A stretch of DNA of 64,000 nucleotides from Epiperipatus broadwayi (lineage: Eukaryota > Onychophora > Udeonychophora > Euonychophora > Peripatidae): positions 732,702-796,701 of the forward strand of contig JAQFVV010006473.1 in assembly GCA_028023455.1 (NCBI GenBank). The letters are read 5' to 3'. Positions 35,600 through 48,941 of the stretch are shown piece after piece. The notes beneath the pieces were generated by a model. It saw only the letters and a list, made by a program, of their open reading frames with translations, did no database searches and was not told the origin of the DNA. The position numbers were made by a program, and so were the translations under genes. The number at the start of each line of letters is the position of its first letter. Position 1 is the stretch's first letter.

Positions 35600-36740
35600 A
35601 CTGGAAAAAAAATTAAATTATGTCTATTTAAAAGCGGTACAAATTGTTTTATTACTAAATATGCACTTTAAATTTCAAAATTAACACTATTTCGAAGCAA
35701 AAAATAAAAAGTTTATTGATATGAATTAAGTTTGAATAATAAAAAAAAACATTTTTAGAACAATATAAAAGCAACATAGTTACCTTAACTTTATAGTAAT
35801 TGAAAATAATGAAAAAATTAAAGTCATGTTTTTACATTTTTTCATTTTACTTAAAATATATATAAAAAAACTTTATTATTATTTTAACAAAATTACTAAG
35901 AAGGGCGATGTTTTACTTTTTTCTATTAATAATGCTGAGCAATCACAACTTAGCAAAAATCGATTAAGTAGCAAAAAAAAAAAAAAACAACGATTAAATC
36001 TTGGAAGAAGCTTTAAAGATTTTTTTATTCTAATTTAGTTTGCTAACAACAGTGTTTGCAAATTGATTTATAAGATTTGTCAAAAGAAATTACGAATGTT
36101 TTTTTTTAACCACAGACAATTTTGCAGCAATGGTCGCAATTAATCATTTTTAATTAATTTTTTTGTTAAATGTCATTAAAATTTTAAATATAAATAATCG
36201 GCAAATACAAAAAAGAAGGTATTTTTAAAAGATGGTAATTAGTAAGATTCTTTAGAATTAATTTTCAAATTGGAATATTATATTTTCTTTTTCGTTTTTT
36301 TGTTAAAATATTTGTGTGTGTGTGTGTACATTAAGTATTATAATGTAAGATATAGTTTATTATGGCTATATAATTTTTCTTCAAATAATATATGCATTTA
36401 CATATATAGATATTAATAATATATTTGTTTTGTCACAAAAACAATTTTTGTGTTTTATTTATATATTTTTACAAAAGTATCGATCTATAGCAAAAGTTTT
36501 ATAAGCGACAGAATAAAATGAATAGACTGTTTTCAATAATTTCTGTTAGTATTTTTAAAATATTGTCAATGATTTTTTTGTTTTAATATTTTTTTAAAAA
36601 GACGTTCAATTGTAAAAAAAAAAATTCCATTTTTTTTTCTACTAACTAAACGTATTTGACCTTATATTACAACTATGGTTTATATGGAGTTGAACGAGAA
36701 AATGTAAAACGCTTAATTTTGAAGTGTAGAATGTTGAAGC
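35600..36740. other. AT-rich block with retained CpG, no gene seen
   Basis: Many CpGs in otherwise AT-rich sequence (ATCGATTAAG, GTCGCAATT, TATCGATC, AGCGACAG, GAACGAGAAA), with long A and T runs and a short GT repeat at 36313-36327. Lack of CpG decay suggests an unmethylated state. It lies about 4.3 kb upstream of the minus-strand receptor exon, so a promoter or 5' exon for that gene is conceivable but nothing in it shows one. Confidence 0.3.
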
Positions 36741-37379
36741 AAAATGAGTTATATGTTAAATAGAAGGAGCAAAAAAGTGAGAGTAACAAAAGAGGTAGAT
36801 ATTGCATGTGTGTGTTTTTATGATAATAATGGTAATGATAAGGAATAGATATTAAAATTAGTAAAAAGCTCTTAAATAAAAATGAGTTAGGAAAAAAAGT
36901 AATAATAAGGCATGAGAGGATGTTTTGGTAAAAAAACGTATTAAAGGGTATTAATGAGTGTGGGGATGGAATTTTACATCAAATAATGCCTTATATCATT
37001 CCTCTAGCAAGCTTTCTGCTATTTACAATTGCAATGAAAATAGTCTAATGAAAATTTGGAATAAAATTAATATATTAAGGGAAAACTTTTTCAAAAGCTC
37101 TTAGAATGAGGATTCATTCTATTCTTGATTCTTGTCAATATACTGAATGTTAGTTACCTGTGGTCTAAAAGAGAGTTGTTTCTCCTCTTAGTTACATACA
37201 TTAGGCTATGCTAATTTCATGTTTATATTTTTTAACTTCTATTTGATTTTATAAAACAAGATTATTAAAAGGTAGATTCTGTCTCCATCCTTGTATTGAT
37301 GCCATCTTTTATCTGACTGATCTGAGAACTAATCATTAACAATTAAGTATATAATATATTTTACACTGAGTAATAAAAT

Positions 37380-37730
37380 TGAGAACAGGTTGGAAGCCTT
37401 TGAAATGTAATCATGGAAAGGATAGAAAAAATCAGTTGGATGAATAAAATAACAAACAAAGAAGTTTTGAAAAGAGTGATTGAAAAAAGATTGGTGAAGA
37501 AAATTATAAATAGAAAAATTGAATTGGACATATATTAAGAAGAAAGAACAGTTTAAATGTTTTGGAGGGAATGGTGCGTGGAAACAAAAAGAAAAAAAGG
37601 AAAAGATTGACAATGCTGGACGATATAAGAGATGGGAAGAGTTACTTGGAATTAAACATGAAGAGAACAGAATGGCAAAATGGATGAATTGGTGATGTAA
37701 TTGCTCTCTGGACCTGTTCATTGAACAGAA
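37380..37730 (+). mobile_element. C-terminal fragment of a non-LTR retrotransposon ORF
   Basis: The plus strand reads WMNKITNKEVL (after MERIEKIS), then IGHILRRKNSLNVLEGMVRG, a basic run KKKKRKR, LTMLDDIRDGKSYLELNMKRTEWQ. This is the well-known LINE tail 'W..k.tNeeVL.r..ekR..IGHiLRr..ll..vleG...GkR.RGR.r..mLDdir..sY..lk..a.dr..W'. Two frameshifts are needed. The minus-strand 130-codon frame over the same bases is a shadow. No RT precedes it, and another element's EN starts downstream at 38.9 kb. Confidence 0.7.
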
Positions 37731-38899
37731 TATTACTGATGATAGTATATTTTACATAGACAAATTTGCTTATTTAAAATAATTGCTAAGTTTGACTATT
37801 TTCTTTTTTTAAAAAAAAGTATTTTGTGTTTAAATAGTAATATTTTATTATTTGTTTTTATTTATAGTGTGGTTATATATATATTTGTAAATTTTAACTT
37901 TTAAATTACTGTATCCTTAATTTCTATTATATGTATTTTGATAATTATAATTAAATGATAGCATTTATTATGATTGTTTTGTTGTACCTACGAAACTTAG
38001 GAAAAAAATGTAAATACTTACAAATAGTCAGTAATCATATTTTCACAAGAAAATATTATTATTACTTTTAAATAATTACATATGAATGTTGAAAAAAGAA
38101 AAAAAATAGGTGATGAAGTACAATTTTGTACTGATGTTATATGTATCAATATATGATAGCTTCAAAAAATATTTGCTGTTAATTGAAAGGAGATTGTTTT
38201 GATTCTTCTTTAAGACTTTAAAGATTTAAAGCAGCAGAAATTCTTAATGTCCATATGTTCTTTTCATTGCATCATATTATGTGATGATGCATATGGTAAA
38301 CAAAAATTGATTGAATACTCTTCAACATGCATCATCCTGTATAGTGAGTTTATACAACAATTTATTTCTGACTTCAAGACCAAAGAAACTGGTAGTAATT
38401 TATCCTCAGTTGTCTGATAGTTCTTTGTAGAAACCTCAATTAACTTTTCTTAAAAGTTGGATAAATTTGTGTGGGAATGGTCTTTTTTTAAGAAATTGAT
38501 AATCATGAAATATAAATCTAAATTATGGTTCTCATACTTGGGAAAAATAAGGATATCAGAAAAATATAGTGGTCAGTGGACAAAGATAGAAATATGAAAA
38601 ATATATTGATATTTTGGATCAAGAATGCCATTTAATGAGGATCTTTTATTTAAATTATTACAACTGCATATTGATTTCAAGTAAAAAAAGATTACATGAA
38701 CTAGAAATCAAATCATAATATTAAATAAGATATTGTTGGATTTTGTGAAGTTAGAAGAAAAGGAAAAGAGACGATTTGAAAAGTGAACATGCACTTTATT
38801 CTAAAGACACAAATATTGAAAGCATATGTGAAGTAGGATTTATTATAAATAAAAATTGTGGATATAACACTATGAAGGTTACAGAATGACAATATTAGT

Positions 38900-40260
38900 T
38901 ATTAAACACACTGGAACTTAACAAATGCAGATAATTTAGTATATCCAAAAAATCAAAAAGTTTTTATTGTGATGAAGAAATAAAGGATTTTTATATGGAT
39001 TTACAAAGTGGTTGTGAACAGAACAAAGATTATTTTAAAATTTTTATAAAACTTTTATGCTAAAATTAGTAAATAACAGATGGAAGTACTACAGATAAAT
39101 TTGATTATGGTGCCAAAAATAAGAGAGGACTCAGATTTGTGGACCTCACAGAAAAATAAACTGAATACATATTATAAATTCTTTCTTTAAAAACATCCAA
39201 AATGTCTAAATCAGAAATGTATTATATTTTGGCTAACAGAAAATGTGTATTTCAAGACTGTAATGTTATCAATATATTTAAACCAGAAAGGGATAATCAA
39301 TTAGTGAGATCTAATATATGTGTTAATGCAAATCTAGAAAGATAAAAGCTATTAAAAAAGACAATATTACGTATAATATTTCCAACTTTCTGTAAAATTT
39401 CAGTAAATTTAAATTAGCATTGGTTAATCTTTTTAAAATATTGACAGATTTTAAAGATTGTTCAGACTTGAATAAAATCAGTAAAAAGATAATTGATACT
39501 CTTAATAATAATCGAACAAAGATAACAGTTTTAAAAAAGCAGTAATTTACCATAACATTTTTAACCAAGACAAAAACATTTATGAAGAAGACAACGAACA
39601 TAAAAATATTTAAATATGACTCATTTAAAAAATAGAATATCTGGACATCAGTAAACTGGTAGAAAAAGAGTTAATAAAGATATAAAATTACAACTTTGAA
39701 TTAGTAAGAAATACATAAAAGAGAATAAAGCTTCAAAGTCTAAAACAATATCTTGACAGTAGAAGAAAAAATTATTTCAGAAGTAAAAAGAAAAGATGGG
39801 TGGAAGAGATTTATAAAAAATTACATAGCAAGAAAGAATAAGAAAACAAAACAATCTCTACATTTACTATTTTTTGTGAATTGCTAAGTATTTTAAATGA
39901 AGAAGTAAAATGTATAATAAAGTCTATGAAGAAGAGCAAAATTCCACAAAATGATGGAATTATTATTAATATCTTAAAAGAAGCACGTGAAGAAATAAAA
40001 AAAATATTGACAACATTTTATGAAATGTATGAAGTGATTGAAAGAATGGAGTAGATATTCCTTATCATCTTAAATATCAATATCAAATAATATATGTACA
40101 AACCTATAAGTCTTCTATCAGTTTTATATAAAATCTTTACAAAGATAATTACAACTCATTTACAAAAAACTTTGAATTAGAATTAGCAAAAAATAAACAA
40201 TCTAGATTTAAAAATGGTTTTGATTTGCTTTCATGTTTTGAATTTATAGATTATAGCAAG
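38900..40260 (+). mobile_element. Decayed EN-RT non-LTR retrotransposon (endonuclease end and RT start)
   Basis: The plus strand keeps EIKDFYMDLQ (38975; family 'eieeFYeeLq'), a D-Y-G-A-K-N-K-R-G-L-R-F-V block (39105; 'G..NeRGe.lveFa'), YILANRKCVF and VINIFKPERDNQLVRSNICVN (39225-39330; the 'YIltnrk...V...f..gSDHRLVRakI.in' end of the endonuclease, with SDH mutated). RT entry sequences follow: ILNEEVKCIIKSMKKSKIPQNDGIIINILKE (39890-39985; family 'eV..AI..mK.gKapGpDgi..E.lk') and KPISLLSVLYKIFTKIITTHLQKTLN (40105-40180; 'nYRPISLLSvlYKlftkii..Rl...L'). Motifs A-C are absent, so it breaks off near 40260. It may begin nearer 38.2 kb. Confidence 0.75.
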
Positions 40261-40864
40261 TTGTAATTATAAATTTATTTAATTGCACATTCATTATGTA
40301 AGTAATATTTACTAAGCCCATAAAACCTCAAGAGTGTGCACATGAAAATGCGAAGGTAGGGACCTCTACAGGTCTTAACCACAAACTTATGCTAAGGCAT
40401 TTTCACAGAATCTAAAACTTTTAATCATCAAGATATGGATCCAGGATATTGTCATACTCTGAAAAATATTTATCAAAATATAACAGAAATGATTACATTG
40501 AATAATGGCACTAAAAATATTAACATTGTTAAGACTGTACAGCAAATTATTTCATATCTCCAAAATATTTTTCAACAGTTTTACAATAATAAAGGAATAA
40601 AAATAAAAATAAATTCAGATCATTTTAAGTCATCTTGATTTTAAGATAACGTGGCCTTCTATTTGCAAATAATGCTTCAAAGCTTCAGGAAAGACTACAA
40701 GAGTTATCAAAGAAAGTAGAATAAAGATAAATACTAAAAATATTAAAATAATTTTAAAAACTAGTTTGTTTGCTTTAAATAATAATTTATGCATATTAAT
40801 TAAAAAATTACACTGATGCATTTTTAGTCTTCTTGTATAAATTACCATTATGAATACTTAACAT

Positions 40865-41450
40865 CACATGATGTGTCACCTAGTGCAAGCCTTAGTAATC
40901 AATGGATGCAGAAAGGTTTATGTAGCCCTTGATTACTATGGCATGCACTGGGTTGGCACTACTGTCTACAGAATTTTCTACTGCTTATAACATCTTGTTT
41001 AAGTATAAGAAATGGTCATTGAGTGATGTTTGGCTGGTTTTATACTTTTCCTGTCTATGGGATGATGGTGTTTGTGGTTTTTGATAAACAAAGAACATGA
41101 AAATGTGTAAATAGTAAACTGGGTCAGATCCATTAGACTGTACATGCAAATGTTCTTGGATTAAAAACATTATTGTATTTTTATCATGAGCTTCTAGCTT
41201 TATAGATAACTAAATAAGTAAAAGGTAGCTGCTAGCCATTTGCATTAGATCCTTAAATATAGATGCAGTGCTCTCTGATCCAAAGCTCCTCACTGAGAAA
41301 AGCCACAAGCTAGAAACTAGTCTGGATATTTTGGATTAGAAGGTGCTAAATGGGGATTTTATACATAAACCTTCCTACTTCCATTGATTATTAAGACTTT
41401 CACTGGATGACACTACTGTCTGGAAAGTTTGCTACTGCTAATAAGAACTT
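40865..41450. repeat. Repeat family X, diverged copy
   Basis: It contains TAGTAATCAATGGATGC and its inverse (TTGATTACTATGGCATGC), then GTATAAGAAATGGTCATTGAG, TAAAAGGTAGCTGCT, GATGCAGTGCTCTCTGATCC and CACAAGCTAGAAACTAGTCT in the order seen at 32303-33472. It is roughly one hairpin plus one unit. It is clearly older than the 32-33 kb array. Confidence 0.85.
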
Positions 41451-42387
41451 AATAGTATTACCACATATAAAATAAATCTTCATTGATAATGGCACAGTTG
41501 TGAATCAGAATTTCACTTAAATAATATTGGTTGCCATGAATTAAATAGTTCTAGTGGTCACATTGCAAATTTTAATTTTTGGAAGGATATTTAACTCTGT
41601 ACAATATATTTTTTCCACTAATATTTATGAATCAGTTGAACAGAATGTGTTTTCTTTTTGCCACTTATTAAAAAACTTAATGTTAAAATTTTGCTTAGAG
41701 AGATATTAGAGAATAAATATGATTTTAAGTTATCAAAAAAAGACAACAATTAATAGTCATATAAAAAGTTTCACTATATGATCCACATAGTTTATAAATT
41801 ATGTCAAGGAATCATATATCAGTCTTATTGATAAATGTCATGATTGAGAACACACTATATAGATATTTATATGAATCCATAATTCATTCAATAACATATT
41901 TTCTAATATTTGTTACAGTCACCTTCAACAGATTTTGAGATATATCATCATAGATAAATCTTAATATGACATTTGAGTTTAGTTATTCTGTTCATCTGAT
42001 CTTTTTATTTAAGTAGCTCCTATATTTTTATGTTTTTGCCCAATTTTATTATATCAAATGAATAAAAATTAGGAAAGTTGATGTCAAATATAGGAGGATC
42101 ATTATATCTTCTTCCAAATGGCTTAACTTTTATGAATTTTCAAAATTACTTATTTTTAATAAACCATCATTTTTAGTCTTAGACTAGTATATGATAAAAA
42201 ATTTCTAATATTGCTCCCATTAAATATTTATTTATATATTTATCAAATATGTGTTATTCTTGTATTTGTTATGACAAAATGTATAATATGTCAAAAGAAT
42301 TTTGAAAATAGAAATAATTATTTTAATTTTTATTCACAATTGGCATTTAATTGGATTGAAAATTAAGAATTTAGTTAAAAATATATT
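41451..42387. other. AT-rich sequence, nothing recognised
   Basis: Lies between two copies of repeat family X in opposite orientation. No ORF was seen. Confidence 0.5.
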
Positions 42388-42602
42388 AAAACAGGCAAAA
42401 CTCACTATACATATTGCCACACACAGCAAGCTAGAGTAATCAATGGATACCAGATGGCTTGTGCATAAAATCCCCATCTAGTGCCTACTCATCCAATATC
42501 CCCAGACTAGTTTCTGGCTTGTGGCCTTAATCAGTGAGGAGCCTTGGATCTGAGAGCACTGTACCTAGAAGTGGTGGTCATGTGGTGTTTATTGGCTTAA
42601 AA
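42388..42602 (-). repeat. Repeat family X, short inverted copy
   Basis: The minus orientation of the same unit: AGAGTAATCAATGGATACC, CATCCAATATCCCCAGACTA, GTTTCTGGCTTGTGGCC, CAGTGAGGAGC, GAGCACTGTACCTAG. The last 27 bases (GTGGTCATGTGGTGTTTATTGG) switch to the opposite orientation. It sits at the 3' edge of the minus-strand non-LTR element. Confidence 0.85.
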
Positions 42603-42609
42603 ATATATA

Positions 42610-45600
42610 TAGAATATTTTATTAATTATTAAGTTGGTTTTGGTTTTTGAATTACATGTTGGAATACCAGGGAATTTATTGGAACAGTTGCAAATATTGA
42701 TGGAATATTTCTATTTGTTATTATTTACCATGCTATAGATTTATCTCTAAATAGAATTGATCTGGATATTCTTTAAAAAAATTAAGCATTATTTAATCTT
42801 CTGATAAATATTGCAACATCATCTATGTAGACAAATATATTTATTCCTCTTTCTAGGTGTTGCCCAAGCACTCCAAGAATAAGACTACATTTCTATTAAA
42901 AAGTGAATTAATGCATAATAAATAGAGACCTTTGGACAATGTTTTTTATCACTATTAATCTATTTTTTATTAATCCCATTTAAGGGCAGATTTTACAGAA
43001 TGATGTTCATAGATAATTAAAGTTAACATGATCAAAAGCATTTTAAAGTCAATTTTTACTGCAATCACATCTGACAGGCAATTTTGTTTTGCATAGTTAT
43101 GGCATTATGGTATGCCAGTATTGCATAGTGAATGTGTCTTCCAAAAGTAGCACAATGAAAAGGCAATAATTTATTGATTAAAAAGTATTGGAGTGTTTCT
43201 AACAATATTCTAGCAAATATTTTATCATGTACATCTTGAATAGTTAAATAATTTAATGAGTCAACTTATGATATTATGTTCTTTGTTATCATAAATAATA
43301 TTTGTTTGTTAATAACTATTCTACTCACATCCTCAATAGACAATGGATAAAGATCCTTTTCAAGTAATTAGCTATAAGATACTTCAAGAATTTACATAAT
43401 TTAAGATGTAAATTTAAGTTGTAATATTGAAAATCTGAATATTATTGCAGGGTTTAATTTGTCTAATTGTTTAATCATATTTTTAAAGAAAATCAAAGAT
43501 GGTTGAAATAAATATGATCTTTAAACCAATCCCCACATGACATATTGTTTTTATGATGTAAAAATTTAATATATTTCTAAATTGCATTGTAAACCTACTT
43601 CTAATTAGAAAGTTATCATGTTTTTCTTTTATGGTGTGATTATCTCTTGGGCAAAATGATTTTGTCTGGGCTACTACAGTTATGTAGTCCTGTTTATCAG
43701 ACGACCATGACCCATTTATATTTTTGAATTTTATGTGATTGCAGATCTTTTTGAACAAGGTCATATAATTTATAATAGTGTTTTTTTAGTATTTCTTTTC
43801 ATATTTTTAACCATAAAGGGATGAATTCTTTTAATCAATCTGAAATTTCTTCCATAAAATAACTTGCACAGTTTTCTGAATATGACATGATGATCGATTG
43901 ATTGTAAAAATCTCAAATTTGTTTGTTAAACATATGTTAATTCACTCTTAAATTAAAGTCATTAATTTTTTTTTATAGATCATCGTTATTCAATGTAAAT
44001 TAATTTTTTTTTCTAACTTATCTATTCAAATTTTATTTCTTTTATAATATATAAAAACTCATCTCAGCTATGTTATGGATCAGTGAAAAATACTGTTATA
44101 GTAATGAATTCAGGGTTCAGCTAAAAATTGAATAAAAGGTAATGTGATCAATCATTACTTATGAACTGATATTTCAAAATGAATATGAGCTTGGAAAATA
44201 TTTTATTAAAGTATCCATATTATATAATAATAGGTATTGATTTAATGTTTTTGGAAAATGTTGTACTTAGTGTTGATTGCATATAGTTAATTATTTTTTT
44301 CTTTCTGGGAGAAATAATATCCACAGACAAGAATTTTGATGTTAGAAATATCATAATATCAGATATATAAATACAATTTTACTGCTTTCAGTCTTGATCC
44401 AGATATTTTTTCTTTATTAATTTGAATAGCAATTCTAAATTTTGTTTTGTTAATTGCAAATAAAGTAAAAGTTATCCTACTAAAGAGCCTGATGAATTTG
44501 TCCACTTTTGGTCAGGCATTAGTTACCTAACATTAAAGGTTGTATTTTTTTACCATTATTGATCATTGAGTAGAATATTGAAAATTGTGTTCTTCTGAAG
44601 TTATTTGATCTCATATTCTTAGTTTCTGGAATCTTTTTTTTTTTGTTTCATCTCATCATCTGGGTTGCAGAATTCATTTTTTTTTTTTTTAAATTGATTT
44701 GTCTTTTTTTTTTTTTTAGAATATTTTTTTCTTATCTTCAGAAAGTGGTTCATATTGTCATGTAATTGATATACTAGGGGACATCCTTAATTTTTGATGA
44801 ACTATGAAAATTGGTGGAATAATATTATTTTGAAATCTTTTGAATTCTTGATTTGTTATGTATTTAGATTTGCAGTTAATAAGTCATAATAGAAGAATTG
44901 TAATTATTGGATTTCTTGAATTCTTCTGGATGTTCACCATACTCTAATAATATTAATCATTGTTGTAATTACCTGATCATTATCTGAGATCATAATGGCT
45001 GAAGAGACTAGGGTATTTGTACTTAATTCTAAAAAAAGAATCTGCATGTAGAACATTTACTTATGGGTCAATTGGGTACAATATGCTCTGGCAATAACAC
45101 TTAAAATAAACACATTGTCTTTCTTTAATTTGCACTATGCATAGAAATCTATAAATCATAAAGCTGTATTGTCTTCTGCTGTTTTATTATTTTTCTGATT
45201 ATTAAATAAAACTCAAAAGTATTTGTTTGAATTATTTTATTGCCAAGTTTAATCATTACACATTTTAAATGAAAGACAGTTTAAATATTTTCTAATGCTT
45301 TCAGAAAAGATTTGTTTGTCAAATCAAATAGATGCATGTAGCATTAAAAATGTAATAGACTTTATTTCCATTTACTGTTCAAATGATTCTTGCTACCTTA
45401 ATTTTGTCTTTTATTATTAAATATAACATCTCTAAAAACCTTTAGAGACTCAAATGAAAATATATTTAATTATATCAATTAGACCTACTTTATTTTGAAT
45501 CTTAACAGGATAAATGTTAATTTACCAAGAATGAACAAATGAAAATTTATCCAACACTATATCTGTAGAGTGAATAATAAAAAATAACAAATTTTGGGTA

Positions 45601-45950
45601 TCTTTATATTGATAAATACTTTACAGAATTATTTATTTAATTTTTCAAAGGTGTTGGCATTAATTTGAGTAGTTTTAGTTTTGCATTTGATGTGATTTGT
45701 TTAAGAATGTTAACATATTTATTTTTATCTTTATTTCTCAACAATATTTGAGAAAATAATTATTTGTGAGTATTGGTTCTTTTGCTCTTCAGATGTTTCT
45801 CAGTTGGTGGTTGAGATTTTTCACTGTCCATTAACATTTCTTCTTTGATAAATTTACTATTTTTGTCTTAGTTTCAATAATGTTGTTAATATCACCATAT
45901 TTGAAATTACATTTTTTTTTATTGGTTTAATCCTAATATTGATGATTTTA
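42610..45950 (-). mobile_element. Decayed minus-strand non-LTR retrotransposon
   Basis: On the minus strand, LERGINIFVYIDDVAIFIRRLNNA lies at about 42870-42800, an RT motif C (YIDD) with typical flanks, preceded at about 42935 by a shifted HCPKVSIYYALIHFL resembling motif B 'G.PQGS.LSPLLFN'. About 2.1 kb upstream (near 45000), NTLVSSAIMISDNDQV resembles the 'SSDH.pv' end of an apurinic-type endonuclease. Further up (about 45850), EKSQPPTEKHLKSKRTN is hydrophilic, as in an N-terminal region. Between these points no domain could be followed, and many stops occur. The 3' end abuts the repeat at 42388-42600. The YIDD block is the firm part; the rest of the extent is inferred. Confidence 0.5.
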
Positions 45951-46094
45951 ATTTTCATAAAGTTTTTAGAAGGTACTCTAACAAATATTGGCATACTTGC
46001 TTAACAATTAAATTACTAAAATTTAAAATCTTTAGCTTAAAACGATGAAGCTAATCTAAACAGCAATCATTTAGATATTAAACATTGTTCAGGT

Positions 46095-46640
46095 TGCTAA
46101 AATAAAACTAAGTAGAAAAAGAAAATGATTCAGATTATTAGTATAGCGGAAACATTATATATCAAATTAATCATATTATTAAATTTGAATGAAGTGCTTT
46201 TATTAGAAATAACTTAAAATCAAAAGGAAATATGCCTATATATTGAAAATAAAAGTTTTTTAATAAATGCATTTTACTATTTCTTACTTATGGGTCTAAA
46301 ACTTAGACATTTAATTAAAAATGTTTCCACTTATCTAATAAAGTGTGAAGAGATTATTTCGGTGGTATCAAGAAAATATCAAAAAGAAATACTTCAATGA
46401 TGGAAGGAACAGGTATCATTGATATCAGTGAAATTATTAAGAAACTACAATAAAACTAGATTGAACCTATGATTAAAAGAGAAAATAGAAACTGTAAAAG
46501 AGTCCAGACAGAGTTACATATAAGGAAAAGTTCTGGCATGATCTGAAGAAAAGAGACTAGAAATCAGAGAAACTGCATTGCACTTAGAATAATTTTCATA
46601 CTGAAATTGATTGATATTTATTGAAAATAATAATGCTGAT
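46095..46640 (+). mobile_element. Decayed 3' end of an EN/RT non-LTR retrotransposon
   Basis: With frameshifts, the plus strand reads FIRNNLKSKGNMPIY, FNKCILLFLTYGSKT (46255-46300), then a stretch equivalent to 'R.MLGvs.rD..rN..ir..tgv.DIieri.kLkW' (GTGIIDISEIIKKLQ, 46408-46448) and a final W-H-D-L-K-K-R-D-like tail (46537). It is collinear with the tail of the minus-strand element at 3756-4386 but older. It ends in an AATAATAATG run and a GT/TA-rich stretch near 46650. Confidence 0.7.
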
Positions 46641-46649
46641 TATGTGTGT

Positions 46650-48941
46650 GTGTATATGTATATACATATGAATACCTTATCTTAATAATTTTTCCCCAAG
46701 CTTTTAAAAATATCAAAGTTTTTAAGAAATAGTAAAGTGTATAAATCCATTGGTATTTGTGCTCATTAAAATGCAAATATTAGGATGAGATAAGTATTTA
46801 ATGAAAACCAAAACAGAATATAAATTTGTGGATGCAGGATATGAACAAAAAACAGATGTGCAGAGAATAACAAATTATACCAAAAAGTATTTATAAAAAC
46901 TTAATAAAGCATCCACAAAAAAATTAATGGATATATGCCATGTACTGCAAGAAAGGCATGGTTGTTAGGCTTAGTAATCATAATAAACTTAAACACAAAT
47001 TTTAACTTTTTTAGTGCAAGCAGAATTGTATCCATCATTAACCAGAATTTTAATTTCACTATTCATAGCATATATGTTGTTTTTAGTCTCTTTCACCATA
47101 ACAAATATTACATGCATTTTAAATTAAAGTAAAAGTATGAAAAATTAGAATAATCCCTTCTTTTACATTTTTGTTATGATAACAGGTATTAGCTTATGAA
47201 TTATTTTTTTTTACATTTCTTAAATGATGATATGGTGGTTGCAAACATTTTTAAAAATAATAATGTAAATATAATTTGTTAAGAGTTAGTTGTAACAGAT
47301 AGGATAAAATACAAAATAAAATACATAATTTTATTCCATCTCTTCAGTAATTTTATCTATCAGTATTAATTTTAAAAAAGTAATTAATTTTTTTTTGTCT
47401 TTAGACAATTATTGAAAGTTATTGATCAGTTTGCATTTTAACTTTTAAATGGTGATAGGAGATATAAATAAGTAACACTTTATGTTTATCAGCATTTTGA
47501 AAGAAAATAAAAAAAAAGATTTTGATATGAAATTTTGTTTTAATTCATTAACATTGTGCTTTTTCTTGTCTCTTTATTTTTCTAGAACAAAAAATAATGT
47601 TAAGGGTTGATTACTTTCCATTTAAATTACAATTAAAAACTAAGCTAGTAATTTTCTTTTTACATTAATTCTATCAACTCTAAATATTAACATGCAGTAA
47701 ATGTTAAAATTTCATGAGTGTTAATATATGTAATAAAGAAGAAACAAGTAAAATAAATAATATATTTTTATGCTCTAATTCCAAGATACTTAAGATTGGC
47801 CTATATAAGAAAATTTAGGTACAAAGATAAAAAGGTTATTCTTATTTTTTAAAAGTTTTTATCTTGGGCTTTAGATTGAGAGTTTTCTCATATTAAAAAA
47901 AAACATTGATTCAATATAGCATTACGATGCATGTGCTAAGGGCTGATGACCTTCTATTTAAATTACAGTTTGAAACTGTGCTAATAAATCTTTTAGTCAA
48001 TTACATTAATTCAAATGAAAGTGTAATTTGAAGATTATTTATTTTTTGACATAAAAATAACTACAGAGGATTTTTATTATTAAAAAAAGACAGAAGTAAG
48101 TAAAAAATATTTTGTAAAAACATACCCAATTTGTCAGAGATTAATATGGTCATGTCTGAGATAATACATGATTGAATGAATACAGGGTTGTTCCATAAAT
48201 AATATAAAGCAGTAAAACAGTGTACCTATTGCTGTTGAATAAAGCAACAGTAGCAGTTTTGATGAAAAGAGAACAATGCAAAATAGTTTTAGTTTCCAGT
48301 AAAACTTATTTCACTACTTATTTAAAAATGATTTTAAAAAATGGAATTGAGGAAACATAGAAGCTGAGCATCCATGTAGCCTGTTCAATAAAAGAAAATT
48401 TATAAAATAAAGAAGACCTTGGAAGAATTGTGCAACAAGCTTTGTTTTCATAGAAAAATATAAGTATCTCATTCTGTGTGCTAATCCAACCTGAAACTTA
48501 ATACAGTGAAGAAATGAATTCAGCCTGTATGGAACCTGAAAATATTGTATTGTGAAAGTGGATAAATTGAACTGTGTACATTAGCCTAGAAATATGTGTT
48601 AATGAAAAACTTATAAAAAAAAACATCTAGGAAAATAAGTTGAACAATACAATTAAACAAAGAAAGATTTAAAAAAACCATGGTAATATAAGATATTATA
48701 ATGTGCACATCTACATTTATAGATAATTTTTAAAAAAACAAATAATAATTGGTAACAAGGAATAGTTTTTATTATTTTTCATTATTTATTAAAACATATT
48801 TTTATCTCTTTATATTATTTTTCTTCCAAGATGTGATTGTGTAGAAACTTTTCATTAACATAGAGGAAAAAGGATTTTAGCTAATTTAATTTTTTTTATC
48901 TTTAAAATGTTTTACAAATTCAGTCACTGGAAGAGAAAATA
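46650..48941. other. AT-rich sequence, possible old transposon end at 48183
   Basis: ACAGGGTTGTTCCATAAATAAT at 48183 resembles a mariner-type terminus, but no matching opposite end or transposase frame was found. The rest is low complexity. Confidence 0.3.

Noticed and set aside
37329-37721. 130-codon minus-strand ORF
   Set aside because: The opposite strand carries the recognisable LINE C-terminal tail, so this frame is its shadow.
43483-43764. 93-codon minus-strand ORF as a separate gene
   Set aside because: It lies within the decayed minus-strand non-LTR element upstream of its YIDD motif and has no independent features.
48183-48210. Mariner-like terminus (ACAGGGTTGTTCCATAAATAAT)
   Set aside because: No reverse-complement end and no transposase remnant could be found in the next 1.5 kb; kept only as a note.
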